A DNA stretch of 64,000 nt from Siphonodentalium dalli (taxonomy: Eukaryota > Mollusca > Scaphopoda > Gadilida > Siphonodentaliidae): contig CP136069.1 in the NCBI GenBank assembly GCA_032622095.1, forward strand, positions 105,676,278 through 105,740,277. The letters are read 5' to 3'. Made by a program: the position numbers and the translations under genes. The notes under the pieces were generated by a model. It was not told the DNA's origin. It did not search any database and saw only the letters and a program-made list of their open reading frames with translations. Shown here one piece after another: positions 53,231-64,000 of the stretch (its first letter is position 1; the number at the start of each line of letters is the position of its first letter).

Positions 53231-55029
53231 CTTTGTGTGTTGTTGTTTATCGTGACTGTTGAATATACCGTGAAATTCATTTTAATCTTCGGATTCAACG
53301 TTCATTGATCGCGGTACATGTTATGTGCGTGTTTGAACCACTTATCTTCCCATGTGGGACAAGTCTTGTGAGATTGGGACGGATATTTTCGGAGTTAGTA
53401 ACATCCAACATCGGGAAATCGTCAAATTGGAGTCGTGTTTCCATGTTGGAATTCTGCAAATGTGCAGTGCTAAAGAGAACGACATTAAAGCATTCTCATT
53501 AATCTTCCGATTATACGTGCATTGATGTGGAGTGTTCAGGTACCATTTATATTATAACTATTACCTGTATAATACCCCTGCAATCAGTTGTGGGTGGGGT
53601 GGGAATTGTATAGACCTGCAGGAATCAGCTTGTTCGTCCGTCCGTCCGTCCATTTTACAAACTCGACATGCTATATTTGTTTATGGTATACTACCGTTTC
53701 AACACATCGGCTATTTATCATTTTGCTGGTGAGAAGGCGTATGTTCACTTTGGTGCTATTTATGTGCACAGAAAAGGCACCATTACTCGGAAAAGCAACA
53801 TACTTAAATGCATATAGATGTACGCGAATCATGTTACGTTCTCACACAATGCAGTTATCCCAAATCCGCGCTCTTTATAATATAATTGGCTGCATGGCTG
53901 GCCTACTTCTGATGGCACAGTGTGTTACGCACCTGTCCGACTAAGTCACTTTGAACCCAAAATGTATACAAAATTCATACAATCTGTGGAAAGGTTCGCG
54001 ATATTGGACAGTCAGTACAATCGGTATAGACGTTTGTAATGACATAACGTGTCTTGACAGCATTACCTGTTTATGCTATATTGATATGTTTCTGAATTAT
54101 ATTTAATGCTTGATTCCTGATACACATATAGAGTGACATTTCAGTGATCTTTCTAGAACGTTTCCGAGCATGATAGAACTTCAAATAAAACATATTCGCC
54201 TTTGTCCCATTCTGGTGATTTGGGCTCGTTTTTAGTATATTACTAATTTTTAATAAGACGTAATCAAGACATGTGTTATCAGTTGTGTGAGTGATTGCCA
54301 TTTGCGCATACTTATTTTATAGATAAATATATCCGCTGCACGTAGAAATAACCGTCACTGATATTACTGGCCGTTGAAATCACTGACCCGACAAACTGAT
54401 AAACCAACACTTGGCAAATTACAGATCGGCATTGATTCAAAACTTCGCACTTCAGTGTTGGACAGACTATAACTATCCGTATCTTTCACAAGAATATAAC
54501 ATTCAATGGCAGATATACTTTTTAACATTTCAAGTCTTTTAGTTGGAAAATAGGTACAAGAGATAGACACATGCGTGTATAGGGAACCCGCGCGTGTTCT
54601 TTATTTCCGTTGCCAATTATATATATATATATATATTCAACACATGTGTGTATTTATACTAATAAAACCCAATTGTGTGTGTTCATTTGTTTGTCGGTCT
54701 GACCTGCTATTGGCGACCAACCGGTTGGATCATGACAAACGAAAATTGGTACACATTGTAAATTGTCACGTGGAGTGTCATCGGACATGTACAACTGACG
54801 TCATGTGATTTAAATTGAAATTCATGAATTATTTAATAACATCTTTACATCTATATATATTTGCGAATGTCTGTCTGTCTGCCTGTGTTCTATAAAAAAA
54901 TGACAGGTGACCAACTAGTAGGGGGCTACTAGGGGTATCTTTTTACGAGAGATATAATGGTGGTGGTTAGAATTTTCTAAAGTGACACCGTAGTTGTCAG
55001 GGGTAGGAATATGGAGGGGCAGAATTTTT
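53231..55029. other. Intergenic region
   Basis: No gene supported. Contains a GTCC run (53,636-53,651), an AT run (54,618-54,636), a CTGT run (about 54,871) and CCGCGCTCTTTATAAT (53,867), a variant of the recurrent motif. Confidence 0.5.
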
Positions 55030-55740
55030 GTCGCCGATTACCAAGAAACTTACATATAATCACCACCATAATATGAAGAATCTAATGGTGTGGATTAAAT
55101 ATGTCAAAAGTGTCGTGTCGTTCGAGTCAGAGATGCACGGAAAGGGGGGGGGGGGGGGCACCAAAATTGATAAACTAATTTTAGCGCCGATTTCCACCAA
55201 ATTGATATACAATTATATTCTTCTTCGTGAAATCTAGTTGTGCGATTTTAAGAGCCCAACTTGGTGTCGTTTGGGTGAGAAATTGGGGGTGGGAACTAAA
55301 TTTGAGAAGAATGGTCGTAGATTGCCACCACACGTATACAAACTCATCCCCATAGTACGAGGAGTCTAATTGTGCGGCTAAATTTTTTTCAAAAGTTGCC
55401 TCATTTGCGACAGTGTGCAATGAAAAGGAGAGGGGCACCAACATTGATACACAATAGTTTCAGCCCCAATTTCTACCAAATTGATACACGTTCTTTCTTA
55501 TCCATGATATGAGAAATCTAATCGTGTGCTTTAAAGACATCATATTGGTGAGAGATTGTGGGGAGGGGACGAAACCAAATTTGATAAGTTGTTTAGGCGC
55601 CGATTAGCACCAAACTTATAAATAATCATCTTCATAATATCAGGAATGTAATTGTGTGGTTTAAGAATGTCACAAGTGGGTCATTCGACTCAGTGGTGTC
55701 TAGAGGTGAGAGGGACACACACAAATGGTGTGCATTATTT
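55030..55740. repeat. Diverged tandem repeats of about 130-155 bp
   Basis: A phrase of the type GCCGATTWCCACCAAATTGA recurs near 55,033, 55,187, 55,317, 55,466 and 55,600. Each is followed by a phrase of the type ATATGAGGAATCTAATTGTG and a G-rich AGGGG...CACCAA segment. At least five units, strongly diverged. Non-coding. Confidence 0.75.
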
Positions 55741-55920
55741 TTTTTATAAAAGTAGCCTCATTCGTGTTTTTTTTTTATTTTTGCGAAATAATGTTGAATT
55801 TAAATAAGACCTAATTAAAGTAAACTTGAAAGCTTTCATATTGTAGATCTATGTCACTTAATTTACGGTATTGACTATTATTACCACTTTAGATGGCGTT
55901 CTCTACAGTTCTTCACGTCG

Positions 55921-56620
55921 CCAAGAACCACAGTTGTTGGAAACTTGTCAAAAAAAACCCGAAAAGAGATATCACCACCCCTACTTATTAATATAATTGA
56001 CAAGTAGGGAAAGCTACTGAGCCCACCCATCTCCCAACAAACCATGTTACCGCTCGTTTCGTGTTCAATTGCAACAATAAAAACATTAATTTCAGAAAAG
56101 TATCACAACCTAGTAATAAAACATATATTTCTTTTCATGTTTACCGTAAGTGCAGTAGAAAATTATCACTTTATAATTACTTTTATCGCATACAACTTCC
56201 CAAACAATAGCGGCTCGCTGATTCCACGAGTCGCCATCCGAGAGTCAAGCGCAGATAATAGCATTTGAAATTATCTGCCCTTGACTCTCGAATGGCGACT
56301 CGTGGAATCGGCAGCCCAGAGTTGCACAGTTGTTTTGGGAAGTTGTATACGATAAAAGTAATTATAAAGTGATAATTTTCTACTGCACTTACGGTAAACA
56401 TGAAAAGAAATATATGTTTTATTACTAGGTTGTGATACTTTTTTGAAATTAATGTTTTTATTGTTGCAATTGAACACGAAACGAGCGGTGACATGGTTTG
56501 TTGGGAGATGGGTGGGCTCAGTAGATTTCCCTACTTGTCAATTATATTAATAAGTAGGGGTGGTGACATCTCTTTTCGGGTTTTTTGACAAGTTTTCAAC
56601 AACTGTGCCAAGAACCGATA
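55921..56620. mobile_element. Foldback element, about 700 bp
   Basis: Two arms of about 330 bp meet near 56,258-56,275 (TTGAAATTATCTG). Matching words are CCCCTACTTATTAATATAAT on the left and ATTATATTAATAAGTAGGGG on the right, plus CACAGTTGTTG and CAACAACTGTG at the outer ends. The same non-coding frame therefore reads from both ends. Confidence 0.88.
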
Positions 56621-58079
56621 TTATGGGGATTTGGTTCTTCGCGCTCTCTAGAACACTGACTCAGGCGTTTTGAAGAACCAAACGAAGAACCAAATTTCAA
56701 TGCTAAACTGAACTTAAGTGAAACCAAAAATCAAGGCATAAACTTATCACCAAGCACTCTGACTGGCCTCAGAGCAGTAAATCATCGACATATCAGCACC
56801 GATAGTATTATCATTCTACTTAGGCCTCATCTGGGAAATATCTGTTGTCTCAAATTAACATTGATTTTAGTTACTTTTTTCCTTCTTAGAAATTTCTATA
56901 TCCCCTAATTTGCTGAAGATAAAATGCATAATCAAAGTAACTAATGGGTGAACATCACCGACTTCAAATGGGGAACGTCAATGGGATCCTAGGTCTCACA
57001 TAGCAGTTGAGGCTTAAGCTGAATGAAGCTCTCAGAGTGTGAATTTGGTGATGCTAGCCTGCTGGGCAGGATAGTGTCACTAAATTCATGATCTGGGGAC
57101 CTCATTCTGCAAATGACATACACAATATTGCGAGCTTGCTCGCCAGCGAATATACAGTCATTAACCCATTCTGTACTAAATAATCATTGACGAGTACATG
57201 TAGAATTTGATGATTATTTTGTTGTCTGGATGTTAACTCAAATTATGATTATCCGATACCTTTCAAATTTACTATGTGGATTAATCACACGAAAATACAT
57301 TGTCAAACAAAGCCACCTTATTTGGGAACTTGTGGCCTTTTATTAACCCTTCCTTGGCTGGAGCTTCCTAAAATTTTGCGAAAACCATGTGTCCCCAATG
57401 CATTCTCTTATATATATGTGAGTCGCTCATATGAGATGAATATTAAGAGAATGCATGATCTTAACAATATTTACCATGACTATAAGCCAGTGCATTCTCT
57501 GGTATATGCGAGGCTGCCTATGGGAGACTCGCATATATAAGAGAATTCCTGTCACATGATCTTTAATTCTGCATCTGCTGTGCCGATCCCATCATGGAAG
57601 GGATATTGAAGCCACCGCGCGGTTTGTGCTCCATGATAGAAATAATATTATTAGCTTCCGAATTTTTCCAAATATCGAAATAGTTCGATAAATATCTTAA
57701 CTACCTTTCTACGAACATTTTGTAACCCAAAAAAGACGCATTGAAGTAATGACAAATACAACTGTGAGTCTGTGAATACCGTGTTAGGGTCCCAAACACA
57801 AAACAGCCATTTACAAGAATTGGGACAAAAAAGAACGTTCCATGGTACTCTACTCCTGATATGGTAGCAATAAAGAGCGTTTATCTTACTTGTGGCGAAA
57901 GTTGAAAATGGCTGAGAAATGGCTGTGACTTTGGCAAAGTGTTTTTCAGAGCATATGAAGCCGGTGCATCAATAGTTTGTTTACTTTCGACCTATCGTAG
58001 GAACAAATTTGGCAGTTCGAATGAGCCATTTACGTTTAAGGCCTGAGTCCTTTAATGAGATATTATTTTTTATTTGTAG
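56621..58079. other. Intergenic region
   Basis: Contains a fragment related to the 59.4-kb MITE (GACCTCATTCTGCAAATGAC, about 57,099) and a palindromic pair around GCATTCTCTTATATATATG and CATATATAAGAGAATTC (57,399-57,546). AATAAAGAGCGTTTA (57,869) is another recurrent-motif copy. No gene seen. Confidence 0.5.
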
Positions 58080-58560
58080 ATGTCCAACGTGTCAGGTCAG
58101 TTTCAAAGATCGGTTATCACTGAAACGTCATCAGTTGCTGCATATAGACAAGAACCGTGTCAAATTACGTAACTTTTTGTGACTATGTGTGCCCGCGATC
58201 TGTTTCATTGAGTATTTGAGATGTCATTTTGGAAAGATATCGCCCATCTAGCAGAGCTGTCTTCAAATGTGATGTGTGTCCAATCGAGATGATTGACGAA
58301 AATATATTTAGTTGACAATTTCATTCTGAAGATTCACATAGGAATGTAGTTGGAATCTAAATGCAGAGAGGTCAGATGAAACCATGTTAACAGAGAACTC
58401 TGATATTCAAAATAAGAATGAACGACAATGTGCAAGTCCTTCAAAATAAGGATGAGAAACACTTTTACATTCCCTGCTCTAAACATGTCAGCTATGAAAC
58501 TGTGGATCAGCATTGTTACCAGAATAGTCAGATAAAGTCCCATTCTTTCTATTAAAACGT
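58080..58560 (+). pseudogene. C2H2 zinc-finger exon and decayed continuation
   Basis: After a splice-acceptor-like TTTTTTATTTGTAG (58,066-58,079) the frame encodes one canonical C2H2 finger: Cys, 2 residues, Cys, 12, His, 3, His (CPTCQVSFKDRLSLKRHQLL, then His), ending at TGA (58,180-58,182). Further on, finger-like remnants appear (FKCDVC at about 58,263; PCSKHVSYETVDQHC at about 58,473) separated by stops. This is most likely an old zinc-finger gene or a spliced gene's relic. The first finger is clear; a functional gene is doubtful. Confidence 0.5.
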
Positions 58561-59350
58561 CAAGGAATGTGAATGGTGAGGGCGTCGGATCGGAGCGACT
58601 TCAGAATATCTTACCAGTTGTCATACAAATACAAACGTTTTATGTTTTCTCAAATCTCACTATTTGGTGCAACTGTGTGGCTCAATAAGCTAATTCGCAC
58701 TATTGGCATATTCGTGATTTGTATATATGGTCTTTGTGATATATGACACGACTACTATGTTGCAAAGTGAAATATCAAGATTCAATTGAGCTATTGATAT
58801 ATTCCACCTTATTTGTTTTTCGGGGACTAGTCATAACTAGCTATGTGTATGTTCTGGTTTTCGCGCACATGAGGCATGCGTTTGTTTATTAGTCTCTTGC
58901 GAGAAGTCTGAACTATCGAGGAAAACAACAAATGGATTCATTTGGAGTGGCATCTTCTGGAACCATATACACTCAAATCTGTGTACACGAATGTCAAGTT
59001 CCCAAATAATTAGATCTGGTTTAATTTGTGCATATCATTTGTTGACTTTCTGAATGGACATTTTGCATCAGTAGTTGCACTTCTACTGTGGGTTGACATT
59101 GGTTGTTAATGTGTACACATCGCATCGTCGCTATTTGATACTATTCTAGATGCTGTGTTCATTTTCTAACAACTGTTTGGCGTTGTTGAAACGGGTAATA
59201 ATTTATTAATATTATTGAAAAAAACAAGGAAATCGTAGGATGATGTCAACACGTGTCGCATATTTCTAAAACGTCCAGAAAATATGCATCAAGATGATTC
59301 TGACTACTCCCAGAGAAAATTTAAATGGTACTAGTCTGAAGTATTTCCAG
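58561..59350. other. Intergenic region
   Basis: AT-rich, no repeats or genes recognised. Confidence 0.45.
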
Positions 59351-59353
59351 GCA

Positions 59354-59618
59354 GCTAAATAAGGTGCCGGTCATTTGCAGAATGAGGTCTCCAGCAGATG
59401 CATTTAGTGATGCTACCCAGCATAGCGGACTAACATCACCAAATTCACCCTCTGATGACCTCCTTCTGAATGTAGTTCTCAATAGCTGATTAATATCTAA
59501 ACATAGTGGGGTCCCTAGATGGTGATTATGGTGAAGTTAGCCCGCTTTGCGGGGTAGCATTACTAAATTCACCCTCTGGAGCCCTCATTCTGCAAATGTC
59601 CGGCACCTTATTTTGAGG
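59354..59618. mobile_element. MITE, about 260 bp
   Basis: Ends AAATAAGGTGCCGGTCATTT and AATGTCCGGCACCTTATTTT, with mirrored CAGAATGAGG and CTCATTCTGC next to them. Inner direct words (GTGATGCTACC...AGCG; TTAGCCCGCTTTGCGGGGTA) repeat. A fragment of the family is at about 57,038-57,125. Confidence 0.85.
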
Positions 59619-60255
59619 CCTGATAATTTCAAATAAGGAAATAAATTATAACGGAAGTTTATCGTCCTATTATAAATGTTGCTACAGGGACTGAAATTCT
59701 TATTAATATCCCATTTAACACCAAATAGTATTTCCAATTGGTCATTAAACTCATTCATCTTTTATCTCAAATAAATAAATAAATGTAAACAAATTTTCAA
59801 CGTGACTTGGGGTTCTGGAACAAAATTTGGCAAGAGAATGATGGTGGAGTATTTGTAAATATATTTGAACAAAAGAAACTTGTGATCATCAAAAGTCATC
59901 AAACAATTGAATATTTAGATTTCAAGTCTCAGTTCATTATAATATACATATGCCAACATTTTAAAACAAATTCACGTTTACAACAAAACCATAAATGAGA
60001 TTATTGTCTTACTGAAAAAATGATTTGTCTTAAAAATTATTTTTAAACTGACAAATAAATCTACAAGCTATGGTCTACTATCTTTAAAATACTCAATACC
60101 TAAAAAATATTGTGCCAAAATTTCCACCTGACTATATGCAGAATAATTTTCAAGTTTAATGAATAAATGATTATATTTATGAAAAAATTTCTTCTAATTG
60201 ACCTGTACAGAGAAGGAAATGCATGTTTTCAGTGTTGATAATGCAAACTATGTTA
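59619..60255. other. Intergenic AT-rich region
   Basis: No gene, RNA or repeat recognised. Confidence 0.45.
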
Positions 60256-60875
60256 CATATCCAACTGGTTCTTGGGGCTGTATCCAACAGGGAACCAAAT
60301 TATTCCAAATGAAGAACCAATGGTTCTTGGTGGAAGTGAGAAAGGGGAATTGGTTCTTAAGGAAGAACCAAATTGGAACCAATGAAGAACCAAGGATTGG
60401 TTATTGAGGAAGAACCAATGAAGAACCATTTGGTTATTGAGACGAAGAACCAAATTTTAATCACAAAGAACCTATTGGTTCCGCCTGGAGGACAAACTTG
60501 AAAAACCAAATTTGGTTCTTCAATTTTCTCTGTGAGGAACCATTATTATTGTTGAAGAACCAAATCATTACTACCGAAGAACCAAATGGTTCTACATGAA
60601 GAACCAATTATATCAACGAAGAACAAAATTTTCGTTCGTGGAGAACCAACTGGTTCTGCTGGTGTAAATAATGAAGAACCAAATGGTTCTAAATTTGGTT
60701 CTCAATAGTCGCAATCATGAGGAACCAAATGGTTCTTGGTTTGGTTCCCGATAGACCAAATTCTGAAGAACCAAATGGTTCTAGGACCCCCCGAAAAACC
60801 AGTTGGTTCTTCATTTGGTTCCGCCTGGAGGACAAGTGGGGAACCAACGAAGAACCATTGGGTTCCGATTTTTTC
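60256..60875. repeat. GAAGAACCAAATGGTTCT palindromic repeat array
   Basis: More than twenty words of the type GAAGAACCAAAT and their complements alternate, so almost any part can fold back on another. A second shared phrase, GGTTCCGCCTGGAGGACAA, is present at 60,477 and 60,818. Related words (AAGAACCAAACGAAGAACC) occur near 56,675 beside the foldback element. Confidence 0.85.
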
Positions 60876-61023
60876 TAAGAGTGTACGTGGCGCCCGAACA
60901 GCCCTATCAATTTCCGGTTAAGTCAATGCCTATTCACTTCCGCGTTGGATTTACAACGAAGTAGACGTATTACGCCTGATTATTATTAATATATAGCTAT
61001 CTGCAACTAAATATTCACAGAAA

Positions 61024-61246
61024 ATGCGAGGACAATGTTGTGCAATGTACTGCAACAATCGCGGTGGGCATTTATTTGCAAAAGCTGCCGATGAAGCAAC
61101 TTTACAGCTTCGTGAGAAATGGATAATCGCCATTCGACGGAGTAACGTGTCAAACAAGAGAGATGACAAATGGGAACCTGGTGAATTTGCCATTGTTTGT
61201 GCCATACATTTCACTGATGATCAATTTCTAGCCAGATATGACAAAA
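61024..61246 (+). pseudogene. THAP-type transposase gene, exon 1 (THAP domain)
   Basis: ATG at 61,024 opens a THAP zinc-finger domain: CCAMYC (first Cys pair), W in EKWIIAI, WEPGEFAIVCAIHF (Cys-x2-His pair and Pro) and TDDQF. It ends at a consensus donor, AAAA|GTAAGT (61,247). THAP domains are DNA-binding modules of transposases and of host genes derived from them. The intron (61,247-61,678) ends TTTTATTTTCAG. The split codon joins in frame with exon 2, so this exon is sound even though the rest of the gene is broken. Confidence 0.8.
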
Positions 61247-61678
61247 GTAAGTTTTTTTTAAATGAAAACATATAAACTGTTAAATAGGAAACGTGTGTGT
61301 GAGTTAAAATTTGGCTTGCATGATATTTATTTTTTGATGTGACTATCTGGAAAGCTCAGATATAAATGTGGGTGACATCCCATTATAATATTTTATTATT
61401 TCAATTATAAACCAATAACATATACATGTACACCTGTATTCAATGTACATGATATAGACTACAGCCCAGATTGTTTCTGGTAATGATTACATTTGGTATT
61501 TTTAAAATCGTGAATTAAGTAGGCCTATTCACAAACACTTTGGTGTGCGAGCATATGAATATAATGTACATGTCTTTAATTTTATTTAATTTCAATTTAC
61601 ATGTGTGTGATCCCACTGATCACTGTGATATTTGGTTGTATAGAATTAAAAAACTCATAAGTGCTTTTTTATTTTCAG

Positions 61679-61851
61679 CAAAGAAGGGCTCGAGAAATAT
61701 CCTCAAAGCAGACGCTGTTCCTTCTGTATTCAGGTGGAACATGTTCAGATCTGAAGGCGAACTGCATCGAGAACAAAGGGCAAAGCGACGTCGATTGTTT
61801 CAGGACACAGCTAGTTCACCGACACCCCAACACATGAACAACCAGTCATAG
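61679..61851 (+). pseudogene. THAP-type transposase gene, exon 2 start
   Basis: Continues the THAP domain through ADAVPSVF, the family's conserved AVPTIF-like motif, then a basic stretch (REQRAKRRRLF). The frame meets a stop at 61,849-61,851. Protein-like sequence continues in another frame (from about 61,853, around NGFVNEIIVDLPIDD), so at least one frameshift lies near 61,825-61,850. Confidence 0.75.
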
Positions 61852-62895
61852 AACCTGACATGTCCATGAATGGCTTTGTGAATGAGATCATTGTGGATCT
61901 GCCGATTGATGACACTGATGTTATTGACACATGTATTATCATCATTCAATGCCACAACCCAAACAGAGGAATCATCATTCAAGAAAGTTCCGTCTTTCAG
62001 TGTTAATATATTCAAGGACAATCCTTCAGCAGTGCATTTCTATACTGGACTTGAGAACTATTCAAAATTCAAAATGGTTTTGAATACACTTGGTCCAGTT
62101 GAACACAGACTTCGATATTTCAGCTGTGGTTCGGTTAATGTAATACCAGTGTAAGATCAATTTTTCCTAACATTGATCAAGTTGAGGCAACACAAGTTAA
62201 TGTTCGAACTATCCTTGATGTTTGAAATTTCGGAATCAACAGCGTCCAACATTTATCTAACGTGGGTGAACCTTTGTTACAACCAATGGAAAGAACCTGA
62301 TATTTGGGCACCCCCATCTATTGTGAAATTATATGCACCAAAAGACTTCAGACGGAAATTTCCAACCACACGAACAATCATCGACGGTACAGAAATACCA
62401 ATCGAACGACCTTCGAACCCGAGGGCCCAACAGTCAGCATGGTCAAATATAAACATCGCCACACATTGAAGGTTGTTGTTGGCTGCACACCAAGTGGATT
62501 AATAAATTTGATATCAACCACTTATGGTGGTTCAACAAGTGATCGGCAGGTTATTGAGAGGTCAGGTCTAGTTGATGCATGTACCCCTGGAGATTATCTA
62601 TTATGGCAGATAAAGGGTTTGATGTGCAAGACATGCTTGAACATAAAGATGTCAAGTAAACATTCCAACATTCTTTAAGAAGAAGAATAGAATGACTGGA
62701 TCTCGTATTCTGAGAGACCGAATAGTTGCGAGTAAGCGAGTGCACATAGAAAGAGTGATTGGTCTGGGGAGAACGAATACAATTTTATGCTCGACACCAC
62801 TAAATACGACAGAGACACGTCTTGGCACAGAAATTAACTTTGTCTGCTTCATGTTGTGCAATTTCCGAAAGAGAATAGTACCCGACACTGCATAG
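61852..62895 (+). pseudogene. DDE (DDE_Tnp_4-like) transposase, broken
   Basis: Fragments in several frames spell a PIF/Harbinger-ISL2EU-type transposase: a helix-turn-helix region (FKMVLNTLGPVEHRLRYF; SLMFEISESTASNIYLTW), the first catalytic Asp in IIDGTEIPIERPSN (about 62,380), a middle part KVVVGCTPSGLINLISTTYG, a degraded DKGF block near 62,607, and a C-terminal HIERVIGLGR with the catalytic Glu (about 62,745). Lesions are an in-frame TAA at 62,153-62,155, a base loss near 62,447 and shifts near 62,605 and 62,690. Terminal inverted repeats were not found. Confidence 0.8.
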
Positions 62896-63401
62896 ATGTG
62901 TATGTTTAAAACTAATATATAAAAAATAATGTTAAATTTCATGTGACATGACTCATAACTGACATACTTTCTGGCTATGAAAAGTCTGGTCGAATGAAAG
63001 ATAACAATATTTTCTAGATATTAGTTAAAACTAGTTCATGGGGCCAGTTATGGTGAATACCAAAAATACTCTTTCTGCGATAAGACCTGTATATGGATAT
63101 GAATAAAACAATGGGGTCAATTTGGCCTCGAATCATTTGAATCTATATTCTCTTTAAAATAAGTAATTTACATAACCATATGCATTTGTAAATATCCAAC
63201 CAACAATGTAACATTATATATAACAAACACACAAAAATTCATTTACCTATCTAAATTTCATATTTTCACTATTACAAGAGAATTCATGCTAAGGAAACAA
63301 GCAACGCTCTTTATTGATTTTGCTTAATAATTTATCTAATGTAATAAAATGTAATAAAAGTTCAATACCTCTATATTGGAGTAGCTTGATATGTGCTATT
63401 A
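62896..63401. other. Intergenic region
   Basis: AT-rich. Contains GCAACGCTCTTTATTGATTT (63,301-63,320), a copy of the recurrent motif. No gene. Confidence 0.45.
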
Positions 63402-63558
63402 TACAGTTATCGCCCGCGATTGAGTGAGACACGGGGATTTGTCGCCCGCTCGAGACCTGGAATGTCACCCGAGGGCCGCCAAGCCCGAGGGTGACATTCC
63501 AGGTCAAGAGCGGCGACAAATCCCCGTGTCTCACGAAAACAAGGGTGATAACTGTTTT
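63402..63558. repeat. Long perfect-type hairpin
   Basis: GAGACACGGGGATTTGTCGC and GGTGACATTCCAGG words are mirrored around CCGCCAAGCCC (about 63,477-63,487). The outer words CAGTTATCGCCC and GGTGATAACTG close the structure. A MITE-like palindrome of about 155 bp. Confidence 0.85.
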
Positions 63559-63584
63559 GTTATCTGACAAAGGACTACACACGA

Positions 63585-64000
63585 ACCTATGGAATCCTAT
63601 TAGGGCCACTTCCTAATGGCGCTTTCGGTGCGCGCCGAAAGCGACAAAAAGTGCGCCATTAGTAACGCGTCGAAAGCGCCGAAAGCGACAAAAAGTGGGC
63701 CGAAAGCGACAAAAAGTGCACCGTTACGGCGCACTTTTTGTCGCTTTCGGCGCGCGCCGAAACATACCCTAATTATGGAATCCTATTAGGGCCACTTGCT
63801 AATGGCGCTTTCGGCGCTTTCGGCGCTTTCGGCGCGATGCGCCGAAAGCGCCGAAAGCGACAAAAAGTGCGCCTTTAGTAACGCACCGAAAGCGCCGAAA
63901 GCGACAAAATATGCGCCGTTACGGCGCACTATTTGTCGCTTACGGCGCACTTTTTGTCGCTTTCGTCGCTTTCGGCGCGCGCGCCGAAAGCGACAAAATG
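63585..64000. repeat. GC-rich GCGCCGAAAGCGACAAAAAG foldback satellite
   Basis: Repeated words GCCGAAAGCGACAAAAAGTG and their complements alternate. The phrase TGGAATCCTATTAGGGCCAC occurs at 63,590 and 63,775, giving a period of about 185 bp. The array runs off the window's right edge. Much higher GC and CpG content than the rest of the window. Confidence 0.85.

Overview
This looks like an invertebrate nuclear genome, most likely a lophotrochozoan and probably a mollusc. It is AT-rich and sparse in genes, with spliced-gene remnants, ACATGTACATGTA-type microsatellites, and repeats carrying phrases such as 'agggccataactc' (about 36,182) that are common in molluscan repeats. The species call is inference. 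Almost everything recognisable is mobile DNA. I found no intact ordinary host gene.

Region 1 (1-7,220) is the right part of a Polinton/Maverick (adintovirus-like) element whose left end lies outside the window. Its genes form one minus-strand block, often with overlapping or abutting stops and starts: packaging ATPase, small basic protein, Lys-rich protein, integrase with chromodomain, one-TM protein, single-jelly-roll minor capsid protein (frame-broken), small acidic protein, major capsid protein and adenain-type protease. Together they are an integration and virion-assembly module. The protein-primed DNA polymerase is not in the window.

Region 2 (8,888-29,215) holds three minus-strand non-LTR retrotransposons. 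LINE-1 has an RGG/coiled-coil ORF1 plus endonuclease-RT and is interrupted by a SINE. LINE-2 is RT only, 5'-truncated, and abuts a U2 snRNA fragment. LINE-3 has an SGNH-esterase ORF1 and a very long ORF2. In LINE-1 and LINE-3, ORF1 and ORF2 share one reading frame and are separated by a single stop codon. LINE-3 and a 1.3-kb inverted-repeat element sit inside a repeat unit whose uninterrupted copy lies at 52,400-53,230, so the insertion junctions can be read directly.

Region 3 (31,955-52,158) is, by its ends, one complete 20.2-kb Polinton-like element: nearly identical inverted terminal repeats (360/376 bp), termini AGTAGTACGGGGGT, and a perfect 6-bp target duplication (ACTATA). Its recognisable genes lie at 49,457-51,157: a C2H2-finger/packaging-ATPase fusion and two overlapping small ORFs. 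Inside it is a roughly 15.2-kb interval (33,910-49,109) bounded by a 28-bp inverted repeat and filled with minisatellites, MITEs and foldback elements. Removing that interval leaves a compact element of about 5 kb.

Region 4 (52,165-64,000) contains the uninterrupted repeat unit, divergent tandem repeats, foldback elements, a relic C2H2 zinc-finger exon, a decayed THAP-DDE transposase gene with a readable intron, and GC-rich inverted-repeat satellite DNA at the right edge.
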